Origin: Rhizobiales bacterium UBA1912
GTDB lineage: Bacteria; Pseudomonadota; Alphaproteobacteria; Rhizobiales; Devosiaceae
Reading direction: 5' to 3'
Length of the DNA: 51,695 nucleotides
Assembly: GCA_002337455.1 (NCBI GenBank)
Contig: DDGC01000025.1
Location: forward strand, 1 to 51,695
The first letter of the stretch is position 1; each line of letters begins with the position of its first letter. Positions 25,471 to 34,167 of this stretch are shown here, one piece after another. A program made the translations under genes and the position numbers. The notes beneath the pieces were generated by a model. The model was not told where the DNA came from. It saw only the letters and a list, made by a program, of their open reading frames with translations, and did not search any database.

Positions 25471-26546
25471 CGCGCCAGCCTCCATCGCGGGAAGATGAAG
25501 GCCCGTCGGCTCCGCAACCACAACAAGCCCAGCGAGAACGCAAGGATCACCGTAGGCGCAATGAAGTGCCGGCCCCCGCCGCCCGAAAACGCGCTCACGG
25601 CCTGTTCGGCAAACGCCACAAGAAGGATCACCAGTTCCATCGGCATCCGCCGCCGCCCGCGCCCGCCGTCGGGATAGGCGCAAAACGCCGCCGCCAGCGC
25701 GCAGATGGCCAGCGCGCGCAGGGTATCGGCGAACCGCTCGTTGAGCATCTTGATCTCTTCGGGGCGCCCGGTGCCGTCCAGCACCCTGGCCAGCAGCCCG
25801 AAACTGTCGGTCTGTGCGGCGTCCGTGGTCCGTGACGCCGCATCGATCAGGCTCGCAAGGCTGATGTGGTATTGCGCGAACCGGATCTGGCTCAGCCCGC
25901 CCCGCTCGCCGCTTTCGTACTGGATGGCCCCGTTGTTGAGGATCAGCTGATAGCCCGTCTCGTCCTGAAACACCGATGCCGTTTCGGCAAAATAGGTCCG
26001 CCGGGTCTCGTTCGTCGTGTCGTCGAAGAAGAAATCGACAAGCGTTCCGTCCCGCCGCCGCGCCGAAATCGAGAACACGAGGCCCTCTTCGATTTCGGTG
26101 AACCGCCCCGGCACCAGCGCCCGGCCCACGACATCCGCGGCAATCTCGGCCGACCAGTCCGCCGAAATCCGCCGCGAGTGGGGCTCGATATAGTTGGTGA
26201 CCAGCGTGACGATTGCCGCGCCGGTCACCGTAAACGCGATGATGGCACGCCACAGCGCGGCAGTGCGCTGCCCGGCATGGATGGTGTGCAGTTCGCGCGA
26301 CGATTGCAGCGCCCGCAGCCCCCGCACCAGCCCGATGGCGAAACACACATAGAGAATCGAGCGCGCGAAGGTCGGCGTCGTCAGGCCGCTCTGGCCCATC
26401 AGGGTGAGGAAGTTCTGTCCCTTGGCCGAAACCAGATCGAACAGCCGCAACAGCTGCATCAGCCAGATCAGCGCGCCGCCCGCCGCAAAAATGGTAAGCG
26501 CCTGCGCAAAGAACTGGCTCTGCAAATATCGCGAAAGTCTGTCCAT
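25467..26546 (-). CDS. lptF: LPS export ABC transporter permease LptF
   Basis: Partner permease of LptG, also 359 residues from the ATG at 26546. MDRLSRYLQSQFF starts the N-terminal amphipathic segment; transmembrane helices flank a periplasmic jellyroll domain, and the C-terminus again carries three helices. The frame opens at 26738 but the extra N-terminus overlaps the divergent pepA promoter region and looks non-coding. It is the first gene of the leftward lpt operon; the 190 bases to pepA should hold both promoters, though no clear boxes were read. Confidence 0.94.
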   Translation of the reverse strand: MDRLSRYLQSQFFAQALTIFAAGGALIWLMQLLRLFDLVSAKGQNFLTLMGQSGLTTPTFARSILYVCFAIGLVRGLRALQSSRELHTIHAGQRTAALWRAIIAFTVTGAAIVTLVTNYIEPHSRRISADWSAEIAADVVGRALVPGRFTEIEEGLVFSISARRRDGTLVDFFFDDTTNETRRTYFAETASVFQDETGYQLILNNGAIQYESGERGGLSQIRFAQYHISLASLIDAASRTTDAAQTDSFGLLARVLDGTGRPEEIKMLNERFADTLRALAICALAAAFCAYPDGGRGRRRMPMELVILLVAFAEQAVSAFSGGGGRHFIAPTVILAFSLGLLWLRSRRAFIFPRWRLAR

Positions 26547-26736
26547 TGGATCCTGTGCCGGCGAGTCAGTTGTGCTTTTACCCTGTTCGTATGGCCGCAA
26601 AAAGCGCAGCGGGGCAACAGATGTGCCAAATGATGGCTGCGCATTGACGCACCGGCCCCCACGGACAATGCTCGCCCATTCCAGCCCGGCGAATCCTCGC
26701 CGCTTTATCCCGTCGCCAGCCAAGGTTGCCGCGCCC

Positions 26737-28233
26737 ATGCCGCAAACGCTCTCGATCTCCCTCAGCGAAAGCCTGCCCGATTCCCCGGCGGCCCTGGTCC
26801 TCTACGCCAACGCCAATGGCGAAATGGGCCCCACTGCCACCGGGCTCTGGAAGCGCACCGGCCTCGATTTTTCGCGCATCGCCAAGGCAACCGGCTTTTC
26901 CGGCCGCCCCGGCCACATGATCGACATCGCCGCCCCAACTGGCCTCTCCTGCGACCGGCTTCTGGTCCTGGGCCGTGGCGCCGATGGGGAAGGGGACAAC
27001 GACGCCGCGTGGTCGGACAGGGGCGGCTCGCTGTTTGCCAAGCTCGACGCTGCCGGAGTACCCAATGCCGCCGTGGTGCTCGACGAGCCGGGCCTGACCG
27101 CGCATCTGGTCGGCGCCCTCGGTGCAGGCGCCCGTTTGCGCTCATACCGCTTTGAAAAATATCTCACCCGCCGCAAGAACGGCTCTGCCCATCCCAAGGC
27201 GCTGACCTTCGTCGCGTCAGAGGCCAAGGGCATGCAGGCAGCGCTCAACGATGCACTGGCCGTCGCCGATGGCACCATTCTGGCGCGCGATCTGGTCAAC
27301 GAACCCGCCAATCTGCTCGGCCCCGCCGATATGGCTGACGTCGCCAACACCCTGGCCGATCTCGGCGTCTCGGTCGAAGTGCTCGACGAGGACCAGATGA
27401 AAGCCCTCGGCATGGGCGCCATCCTCGCCGTCGGGCAGGGGTCCATCCGCCCGCCGCGCCTCGTCGTCATGCAATGGAATGGCGGCAAGAAGGGCCAGGC
27501 GCCAACCGCTTTCGTCGGCAAGGGCATCGTCTTCGACACCGGCGGCATTTCCATCAAACCCGCGGCTTCGATGGAAAACATGAAGGGCGATATGGGCGGC
27601 GCCGCCGCCGTGCTAGGCCTGATGCAGGCGCTGGCCACCCGCAAGGCGAAAATCAACGCCGTCGGCATCCTCGCCCTCGCCGAAAACATGCCCGACGCCA
27701 ACGCCTACCGCCCCGGCGATGTCATCACCGCCATGTCGGGCGAAACCATAGAGATCATCTCAACCGACGCCGAAGGCCGCCTCGTTCTGGCCGACGCTCT
27801 CTGGTATTGTCAGGACCGGTTCAAGCCAAAAGCCATGTTCGACATCGCCACCCTCACCGGCGCCATCCGCATCGCGTTGGGCGAGGATTACGCCGGTGTT
27901 TTCACCAACACCGACGCCCTCGCCGCCAAGCTCCAGCAGGCTGGCCGCGCCTCGGGCGAAAAGGTCTGGCACCTCCCCATCGGCCCGGCTTATGACAAAC
28001 TCATCGAAAGCCGCTTCGCCGACATCAAGAACCAGGGCGGCCGCCTCGGCGGCGCCTCGATCGCCGGCCAGTTCCTCTCCCATTTCGTCAACGACACCCC
28101 CTGGGCCCACATCGACATCGCCTCCACCGCTTTCGGCAAGGCATCGACCGAAACCAACACCTCATGGGCAACGGGGTTCGGCGTGGCGCTGTTTGATCGG
28201 TTAATCAGGGATGGGTATGAGAATGGGGTTTAG
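26737..28233 (+). CDS. pepA: Leucyl aminopeptidase (M17)
   Basis: Two-metal cytosolic aminopeptidase. From the ATG at 26737 it has 498 residues, the usual length; the frame is open upstream into lptF but without family sequence. The M17 core has Lys262 and Asp267 in GKGIVFDTGG, Lys274, Asp285 in NMKGDMGGA, and the signature STDAEGRL (342-349, usually NTDAEGRL) with Asp344, Glu346 and Arg348. It is divergent from lptF and converges on the GNAT gene. The 68-base spacer after it contains a shortened palindromic repeat (28278-28292). Confidence 0.94.
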   Translation: MPQTLSISLSESLPDSPAALVLYANANGEMGPTATGLWKRTGLDFSRIAKATGFSGRPGHMIDIAAPTGLSCDRLLVLGRGADGEGDNDAAWSDRGGSLFAKLDAAGVPNAAVVLDEPGLTAHLVGALGAGARLRSYRFEKYLTRRKNGSAHPKALTFVASEAKGMQAALNDALAVADGTILARDLVNEPANLLGPADMADVANTLADLGVSVEVLDEDQMKALGMGAILAVGQGSIRPPRLVVMQWNGGKKGQAPTAFVGKGIVFDTGGISIKPAASMENMKGDMGGAAAVLGLMQALATRKAKINAVGILALAENMPDANAYRPGDVITAMSGETIEIISTDAEGRLVLADALWYCQDRFKPKAMFDIATLTGAIRIALGEDYAGVFTNTDALAAKLQQAGRASGEKVWHLPIGPAYDKLIESRFADIKNQGGRLGGASIAGQFLSHFVNDTPWAHIDIASTAFGKASTETNTSWATGFGVALFDRLIRDGYENGV

Positions 28234-28301
28234 GCGGACGGCGCTACCTCGCGCTGGCACCATCCGCTCGGACCCTCATCCCGGACCGGGATCAGTTTAG
28301 G

Positions 28302-28823
28302 CTACAAGCGCTTCTCGTAGCGCCAGACCTCGAGATCAAAGGTGCCATCGGGGGTCGGCAACTGGTTGGTCATCTGGCCGGCGCGATGCCAGCCGTGTTT
28401 TTCATAGAATCGTGCAGCGCGTTCGTTGCCGATGGCGCAGGCCAACCACGCAGTGCTGCTGGCGGACGCAGCGATCCGTCGTTCTCCATCGGCAAGCAGC
28501 GCCGCTGCGGTGCCGGTGCCTCTGGCCGCCGGCGCGACATAGAGCTGGTAAAGCTCATCCTGCTTGATCATGCATAAGCCGGAAGGACTGTCCGGTGGCC
28601 CTGAAACGCGCGTGAGCGCGAGACTATCGATAAGGCGCTGGCGGAAACTCTCCGGCGTCCGGTATCGCGACAGTTCAGCGGGCAGAATGGCAGCGTGCGC
28701 GTCTTGCCAGCCGGAGAACCAAAGGCGGACCAGATGTTCGATGTCGGACTTCTCCGCATTCCGCACTTCGCCAGCGGGCGCAGAGTTAAAGCCATTCTGT
28801 GTTGGGTCTTCGGGGTGGGACAT
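28302..28823 (-). CDS. GNAT family N-acetyltransferase
   Basis: A 173-residue acetyl-CoA-dependent acetyltransferase. The region DELYQLYVAPAARGTGTAAAL (about 88-108) is strand 4 and motif A, with the R-G-x-G-x-A acetyl-CoA loop; ERAARFYEKHGW is the C-terminal motif B. The substrate is unknown. It lies 8 bases downstream of the SDR gene on the same strand, so the two are probably co-transcribed. Confidence 0.88.
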   Translation of the reverse strand: MSHPEDPTQNGFNSAPAGEVRNAEKSDIEHLVRLWFSGWQDAHAAILPAELSRYRTPESFRQRLIDSLALTRVSGPPDSPSGLCMIKQDELYQLYVAPAARGTGTAAALLADGERRIAASASSTAWLACAIGNERAARFYEKHGWHRAGQMTNQLPTPDGTFDLEVWRYEKRL

Positions 28824-28831
28824 GAAAGGGC

Positions 28832-29743
28832 CTATCGGTATCCGGCATCGTCCGCGGTTTTGCCAGCTTCCTGTACTTCGACAAGATATCGCCAGGCGTC
28901 TGGCTGTGAGCCATCAAGATCGGTGAAGCCGTAGATTTGCGCCAGTCCGCCGCTCGACAAGGAGTGACCGTTCCAACGCATACGTTCGCTGTCTGCGGCC
29001 AGAGCGGCGACGGCCCGACCGACGAAGCGGGGCGATTCGGAGATCACAAAATGTGGCACCTTTGCCGTGGCCTCACGCCAATTGTCCTCACGAACCTCAA
29101 ACGCCTCCAGCATCATCTCGGAGCGCAGCCACCCGGGCGTTAATGACACCGCCGTTGCGCCATGCTTTTCCAGATCTTTCGCATGAGCCCATGCCATGCG
29201 GTTCACCGCAATCTTGGCGAGATCGTAGAAGGGGGACAGGCGATAGTGGGTGGCGTTATAGTCCGACGTCCCATCGGTTACCTCGACGAGAAGGCCACCC
29301 GGTCGCTCGATCATCAGCGGCAGAGCGAAATGCGCCGTGATGAGGTGCGTATCGATTCCCAACCTGAGTAGTCGTAAACCGTTGTCCAGATCGTGGTCCC
29401 AGACCGGCTTGTTCCACTCGAACAGCTTCTCCCCGCCCCAGATGTCGTTGACGAGAATATCGAGTCGACCGTGCTCGGTCCGGATTCGCTCGATCAGCGC
29501 CTGAACCTGTTCGGGAACGAGATGATCAACCTGGACCGCGATGCCCGTGCCGCCCGCCGCATTCACCAGTTCGGCCGTTTCCTCGATCGTTTCGGACGCG
29601 CGGCCATATTCCGATTGCCGTTCGCGGGTCGTACGGCCGGTCACGTACACGGTGGCACCGGCTGCTCCGAGTTCAATTGCGATGCCGCGACCCGCACCGC
29701 GCGTCGCCCCGGCGACCAACGCAACCTTTCCTGAAAGTGTCAT
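28832..29743 (-). CDS. SDR family oxidoreductase under TetR control
   Basis: A 303-residue short-chain dehydrogenase, longer than the classical 250. The cofactor motif is AGATRGAGRGIA (about 11-22), and DILVNDIWGG stands where NNAG usually is. The active-site pair appears as YDLAK within the segment SPFYDLAKIAVNRM. AAAGGGAGG precedes the ATG. It is divergent from a TetR regulator with a palindromic operator between them, so it is likely the regulated enzyme, induced by an unknown small molecule. Confidence 0.88.
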   Translation of the reverse strand: MTLSGKVALVAGATRGAGRGIAIELGAAGATVYVTGRTTRERQSEYGRASETIEETAELVNAAGGTGIAVQVDHLVPEQVQALIERIRTEHGRLDILVNDIWGGEKLFEWNKPVWDHDLDNGLRLLRLGIDTHLITAHFALPLMIERPGGLLVEVTDGTSDYNATHYRLSPFYDLAKIAVNRMAWAHAKDLEKHGATAVSLTPGWLRSEMMLEAFEVREDNWREATAKVPHFVISESPRFVGRAVAALAADSERMRWNGHSLSSGGLAQIYGFTDLDGSQPDAWRYLVEVQEAGKTADDAGYR

Positions 29744-29791
29744 TGCCGACCTCCCTTTGCTAGGCTGGCATTCTTAGCAATCTGCATATAT

Positions 29792-29811
29792 AAACAATCG
29801 TTCGGTTATTT
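29792..29811. promoter_or_regulatory. TetR-type palindromic operator
   Basis: The 20-mer fits AAAnAAnCGnnCGnTTnTTT, a near-perfect two-fold symmetric site, in the 80-base gap between the divergent SDR and TetR genes. A TATATA (29786-29791) abuts it. The position suggests repression of both genes. Confidence 0.6.
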
Positions 29812-29823
29812 ATCGGAGTCAAG

Positions 29824-30417
29824 ATGCCCCGTAAAAAAACGCAGTCCGACGAGCTTGTGCTGCAGCAGGCCCTGGATCTGATGTATGAGCAGGGGCCCGA
29901 GGCGCTTACTTTCGCCGCTCTTTCGAAACGGTGTGGCCTCTCCGGGGCAACTCTCGTTCAGCGCTTCGGCAACAAGGCTGTGCTCAAGCAAAAGTCCTTG
30001 CTTGTCGCCTGGGACCGGCTGGCTGGTGACACAGCGCGCCTGGCCGGCTCGGTTCCCAAGACACCCGAAGGGGCAGTCCAACTTCTCGTGGGACTCACCG
30101 GCCAATACGGTAATATCGACAGCTATGCAGAGGGTTTGTTGATCCTGCGGGAGGATTTGCGCGACCCGGCGTTGCGCGCGCGCGGTGCCGCCTGGCGAGA
30201 CCAACTCTGCGCCGCCCTTGATGCCTGCTTCGCCCAGTCGGGCGTTCCTGCCGGCGTCGGGTTGCTCGCAGCAACACACTGGCAGGGCGCCTTGCTTTGG
30301 TGGGGGTTCGATCCAAAACAATCGGTGGAGCACTATGTCGAACAAAGTCTCCGCGACTTTGTTGCGTTCACGCTCGACACAGAGGTGGGCCCGCTTCGCG
30401 AAACGGTCGAAAGATAG
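29824..30417 (+). CDS. TetR/AcrR family transcriptional regulator
   Basis: A 197-residue regulator. The N-terminal helix-turn-helix is LTFAALSKRCGLSGATLVQRF (about 36-56), followed by the ligand-binding helical domain. It reads divergently from the SDR-GNAT pair and should repress them through the palindrome at 29792. CGGAG precedes the ATG. The cassette interrupts the pepA-holC neighbourhood seen in relatives. Confidence 0.9.
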   Translation: MPRKKTQSDELVLQQALDLMYEQGPEALTFAALSKRCGLSGATLVQRFGNKAVLKQKSLLVAWDRLAGDTARLAGSVPKTPEGAVQLLVGLTGQYGNIDSYAEGLLILREDLRDPALRARGAAWRDQLCAALDACFAQSGVPAGVGLLAATHWQGALLWWGFDPKQSVEHYVEQSLRDFVAFTLDTEVGPLRETVER

Positions 30418-30487
30418 GTCGGCCTACACACATCGTCCGATAGCACATCCCCTAGCGCCCTCATCATTCCAATGCGATAACACCGCA

Positions 30488-30937
30488 ATGACCGATCTTC
30501 TCTTCTACCACCTCGAAACCCGCCCGCTCGAATCCGTCCTGCCGATGCTGCTTGAAAAGACCATCGAGCGCGGCTGGCGGGCTGTGGTTGAAGTCGGCAG
30601 CGCCGAACGTCTCGAAACCATCGATTCAGCCCTCTGGACCTATTCCGACGACAGTTTCCTGCCCCACGCCGTTGCGCGGGGGGAGGAGGGCGATGCGGCC
30701 CAACCGGTGCTGCTCACCGGCGGGGATGAAAACCCCAATGGCGCCGCCATCCGCTTTTTCGTCGACCGCGCCACCCCGCGCCAGCTCGAAGGCTATGAGC
30801 GGCTGGTCTATATCTTCAACGGCCACGATCCCGACGCCGTCACCGAGGCGCGAGAGGTGTGGCGCACCCTCAAACCGGTTTACGATCTCACTTATTGGCA
30901 ACAGGACGGCGAGGGCCGCTGGAGCAAGAAAGCTTGA
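30488..30937 (+). CDS. holC: DNA polymerase III subunit chi
   Basis: Clamp-loader accessory protein that contacts SSB. From the ATG at 30488 it is 149 residues long, starting TDLLFYHLETRPLESVLPML. The family pattern continues with TIERGWRAVVEVGS, LWTYSDDSFLPH and PVLLTGGDENPNGA, then YERLVYIFNGHD. The frame is open upstream through TetR in another register. Its place downstream of pepA is conserved in alphaproteobacteria. Confidence 0.93.
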   Translation: MTDLLFYHLETRPLESVLPMLLEKTIERGWRAVVEVGSAERLETIDSALWTYSDDSFLPHAVARGEEGDAAQPVLLTGGDENPNGAAIRFFVDRATPRQLEGYERLVYIFNGHDPDAVTEAREVWRTLKPVYDLTYWQQDGEGRWSKKA

Positions 30938-30939
30938 CG

Positions 30940-30995
30940 GAGTGCTTCCAGGATAAGTGGGCACCACTTATCCGGTTCGGAAGCGCGACCAACAA
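30940..30995. repeat. Interspersed palindromic element between holC and yitT-like gene
   Basis: GAGTGCTTCC is followed by the stem GATAAGTGG/CCACTTATC, then CGGTTCGGAAGCGCGACCAACAAA. The arrangement matches the elements at 11547 and 39737. After it, GATCAGAAAAAGTTGCA (31008-31024) repeats a segment of the element at 7252. Confidence 0.75.
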
Positions 30996-31025
30996 AGTCC
31001 TGCTAGATCAGAAAAAGTTGCACTG

Positions 31026-31643
31026 ATGGATTCCTCCTTCGAACCCAAGGTCAAGCACACCCCGCTTGAAGATGTTCTCGCCATTCTGCTCGGCACGCTG
31101 TTTGTCGGGCTCGGCGTCACCTTCTATTCCGAAGCCCAGATCACCACAGGCAGCACTGCCGGTCTGGCCCTGCTTGTGCAATACGCTACCGGCCTGCCGT
31201 TCGGCGCCGTGTTTTTCGTGGTGAACCTGCCGTTCTATATTCTGGCCTTCCTGCGCATGGGCTGGCAGTTCACGCTCAAAACCTTCGTCGCGGTGGGTTT
31301 GGTCTCGATTTATCCGGCGCTCATGCCGGGCTGGCTCAACATCTCGGGCATAGACCCCTTCTTTGCCGCCATCGCCGGCGGCGCAATGCTGGGCATGGGC
31401 ATCCTCGCCCTGTTCCGCCACCGCTCCAGCCTCGGCGGCGTCAACATCCTGGCGCTCTATCTGCAGGACAATCACAAGATCCCTGCCGGATACGTCCAGT
31501 TCGGCATCGATTTCTTTATCCTCATTGCCGCGCTTTTCATCCTGCCGTTCGACAGGGTCCTGCTCTCGCTGGTTGGCGCTGCCTTCATGAGCTTGGTCAT
31601 CATTATCAACCACAAGCCCGGCCGTTACATGGGCGTGAGTTGA
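31026..31643 (+). CDS. YitT family membrane protein
   Basis: A 205-residue protein with about five or six transmembrane helices. The N-terminal pattern ILLGTLFVGLGVTFYSEAQITTGSTAG (quoted in part; residues about 18-45) is typical of the YitT/DUF161 family. Its function is unknown; some relatives are linked to membrane transport. From the ATG at 31026 the protein starts in the cytosolic lead. A GCGCGG...CCGCGC inverted repeat follows the stop (31644-31664). Confidence 0.85.
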   Translation: MDSSFEPKVKHTPLEDVLAILLGTLFVGLGVTFYSEAQITTGSTAGLALLVQYATGLPFGAVFFVVNLPFYILAFLRMGWQFTLKTFVAVGLVSIYPALMPGWLNISGIDPFFAAIAGGAMLGMGILALFRHRSSLGGVNILALYLQDNHKIPAGYVQFGIDFFILIAALFILPFDRVLLSLVGAAFMSLVIIINHKPGRYMGVS

Positions 31644-31761
31644 GCGCGGCTTACGCAGCCCGCGCCTCCCGTTTAACTGCCTGTCAATCAGCGCATGCTC
31701 AATTCATCCCCAATGCCCCATAGGCATTGTCGATAATGCCATGCTTGTTACGGAGCGCACG

Positions 31762-33180
31762 ATGGCGGCAGCCCAGATCAAGACACAGCCCCTTCCTGTT
31801 TCCGTGCAGCAGGGCGTGATCGCGTTTTTTGTCGTCGGCGTGATGATCCTGATGGCGTCGTTGTTTGGCATTCTGACCCGGCCCATGGGTTTTCTGGCCG
31901 CGTTCTGGCCAGCCAACGCCATTCTGCTGGGGCTGATGGTATGCATGCCCCGGCTTGCAAATCCGTGGGGCTGGCTCGGCGCGCTCGCCGGCTATCTCCT
32001 GGCCGATTTTTCCACCGGCGGCGAGATCACCGTGACGTTCTGGCTGACCTTTGCCAACATGGCCGGGGCTTTCACCGGATATCTGCTCTATAGGCCGATG
32101 TCGGGTGTCGACCGCCGTCTGGGGCGGCCACAATCGGTCCTCTACCTGCTCGCCATCTGCTCGGCTGCTGCTGCGGTGTCCGCATTGGCCGGCGCGGGCG
32201 CCGCCGGGATCGTGTTCGACAGGGGATTTCTCATCGGGTTCGAATTCTGGTTCGTGACCGAGCTGGTCAACAGCCTCGTCATCCTCCCCGTCATGCTCAC
32301 CGCTCCCGATCCCACCCGCTTCAAGGGCACCGGGCACACCTCGTTCCGGGCTGTCATCGGCGCCAATTGGCTGCCGGCAGCCGCACTTGCCGCATCGCTG
32401 GTTGCAGGCGTTATCGTGGGCGGACCGGGCGCCATCGCCTTTCCGGTCCCCGCGCTGCTCTGGTGCGCGCTGTTTTATCCGATGTTCGTCACCGCCGTGA
32501 TGACATCTGCATTTTCGGCCTGGCTGCTGATCGCCATTCCGCTCGGATTTATCGATATCGGCGTTTCGAGCAACCAGCTCGAATGGACCTCGTCGCTGCG
32601 CCTCGGTGTTGCCCTCATGGCGCTCGGGCCGTTGACGGTCGCGGCCATCAACTCGGCCCGCGCCGAACTCATGAACCGTCTTGCCTACGTTGCCGATCAT
32701 TGCAGCCTGACAGGCGTTCTCTCCCGCCGTGCCTTTATCGATTTCGGCAGTAAGGTGGTGGCCGGCGCTGACTGCACGCGTCCCGTCGCGGTCCTGATGC
32801 TCGACATCGATCACTTCAAATCGGTCAACGACCGTTACGGCCATGCTGCCGGTGACAGGGTCTTGACGGCCTTTGCCGATGTCGTCGCGGAAGCGGTTCG
32901 CTCCCGCGATGTGATCGGCCGGCTGGGTGGGGAGGAATTTGCCATCGTGCTGTCCGGCGTCACCGAGGCCCATGCTAAGCAGGTGGCCGAACGGATCGTG
33001 GAAGCCGTCGAAGCCGGGCGCCTTCCAGAAGATGGACAATCGATCGGCGTGACTGTCAGCATCGGCGTGGCCCATTCGACGCGTCGGCCGGCCTCACGCT
33101 TTGAGGACCTTCTGGCCGTCGCCGACGAGGCGCTTTATCGCGCCAAGAAAGCGGGCCGCAATCGGGCGATCATGGCCTGA
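31762..33180 (+). CDS. Membrane-bound diguanylate cyclase with MASE1-like sensor
   Basis: Makes cyclic di-GMP from GTP. The 472 residues have an eight-helix N-terminal membrane domain (about 20-300, MASE1-like) and a GGDEF domain with GGEEF (389-393). An RSRD inhibitory site lies five residues before it (380-383), so product feedback is expected. The ATG at 31762 has GGAG seven bases upstream; an in-frame ATG at 31741 has none and would add seven residues. A CAATGCC/GGCATTG hairpin lies at 31711-31729. The gene converges on the DUF4344 gene. Confidence 0.9.
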   Translation: MAAAQIKTQPLPVSVQQGVIAFFVVGVMILMASLFGILTRPMGFLAAFWPANAILLGLMVCMPRLANPWGWLGALAGYLLADFSTGGEITVTFWLTFANMAGAFTGYLLYRPMSGVDRRLGRPQSVLYLLAICSAAAAVSALAGAGAAGIVFDRGFLIGFEFWFVTELVNSLVILPVMLTAPDPTRFKGTGHTSFRAVIGANWLPAAALAASLVAGVIVGGPGAIAFPVPALLWCALFYPMFVTAVMTSAFSAWLLIAIPLGFIDIGVSSNQLEWTSSLRLGVALMALGPLTVAAINSARAELMNRLAYVADHCSLTGVLSRRAFIDFGSKVVAGADCTRPVAVLMLDIDHFKSVNDRYGHAAGDRVLTAFADVVAEAVRSRDVIGRLGGEEFAIVLSGVTEAHAKQVAERIVEAVEAGRLPEDGQSIGVTVSIGVAHSTRRPASRFEDLLAVADEALYRAKKAGRNRAIMA

Positions 33181-33201
33181 GGCTGCAAGCGGGAAAACGC
33201 C

Positions 33202-34065
33202 CTAGTCGAGCCGCCCCAGCTTTTCGAGCTTGAGCTTTCGCATCAGTTCGAAATGCTCACGCACCGGCATGACGTCGGATATGTAGAGCTCATAGAAAAA
33301 GTCGACCCATTCGTAGCACAGGATCACTTCGCGGGTTTCAAGGTCGTAGAACGCGTTGACCTCGCCGCAGTTTTCCGCGGTGATCTGCACCGGGTTGGGC
33401 AGCACGTAGTTCTTGGCCACCCAGTCGGCATATTGCTCGAGCACCTGCGCCTGCTCCAGGAGCGCCTGCGCCTCGGGATATTGCCCGCGCGTGTCGCGAT
33501 ACTGGACACTGACATTGGAGGCCGGCGCGCCCTCGCGCAGATGCGGTTCCAGCACCGACGACCAGCCGCGCTCGGCGATCCGGAAATCCTCGGCGCAACT
33601 TTTCTGCCGGTCGATGGGCAGGGAAATGCGCGTGGCATATTGCGTATGCCGCTCGTAATCGCTCCCCACCATCAGGCACACCATGGCATAGGAGCGCTGA
33701 ATATCGAGGCTGTGCGCGCCATAGAACGCCGAATTGACGTAACCACGCGACGGCCGGAACGTTTCGGAATACAGCCAGCCCTCGATGGTGTCCTGCAGCC
33801 CGATCACGTCTTCTTCGGTTCCCGTATCGAGCATCAGGAGCGTCGCCATCATGTCCACGGCGTCCTCTTCACGTCCCAACACGGGCAGGTCCAGCTGATC
33901 GACCAGCAGGTGCCCGATCTCGTGCAGCATGGTGTGGCGCGTGTTGTTGAGCGCAAACTGAACCGCTGCATCGCGTTGTGCATTGGTCAATTGTTGCGCC
34001 GTGGCGGGCGAACTCACCGCCAGAACAGCCGCAAACATTGCGATCGCCAGCTTTGCCATAGCCAT
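33202..34065 (-). CDS. Secreted DUF4344 metallopeptidase-like protein
   Basis: A 287-residue exported protein. The signal peptide ends near residue 24 (PATAQQ). HEIGH (48-52) gives the two zinc histidines and catalytic Glu, and REEDAVDMMAT (65-75) would supply the third ligand, as in the putative metallopeptidase family DUF4344. The rest has several Cys residues (CLMV, KSCAED, ENCGEV, ILCYEW) that could form periplasmic disulfides. The substrate is unknown. Confidence 0.82.
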   Translation of the reverse strand: MAMAKLAIAMFAAVLAVSSPATAQQLTNAQRDAAVQFALNNTRHTMLHEIGHLLVDQLDLPVLGREEDAVDMMATLLMLDTGTEEDVIGLQDTIEGWLYSETFRPSRGYVNSAFYGAHSLDIQRSYAMVCLMVGSDYERHTQYATRISLPIDRQKSCAEDFRIAERGWSSVLEPHLREGAPASNVSVQYRDTRGQYPEAQALLEQAQVLEQYADWVAKNYVLPNPVQITAENCGEVNAFYDLETREVILCYEWVDFFYELYISDVMPVREHFELMRKLKLEKLGRLD

Positions 34066-34167
34066 TGTGTTCCCGTGACTGGTCGCGACGCCTTTATCTA
34101 ACCCGGGGGCTTGCCTCGATCCAGACAGCTTTTCGCGCTTTGGGTAAAGAAAACTTGCGCACCGCGC

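Noticed and set aside
24391..26346. Single 651-codon frame that would fuse part of the lptF region to lptG
   Set aside because: The upstream part is out of the lptF frame and reads as nonsense; lptF and lptG are separate genes with an ATGA overlap.
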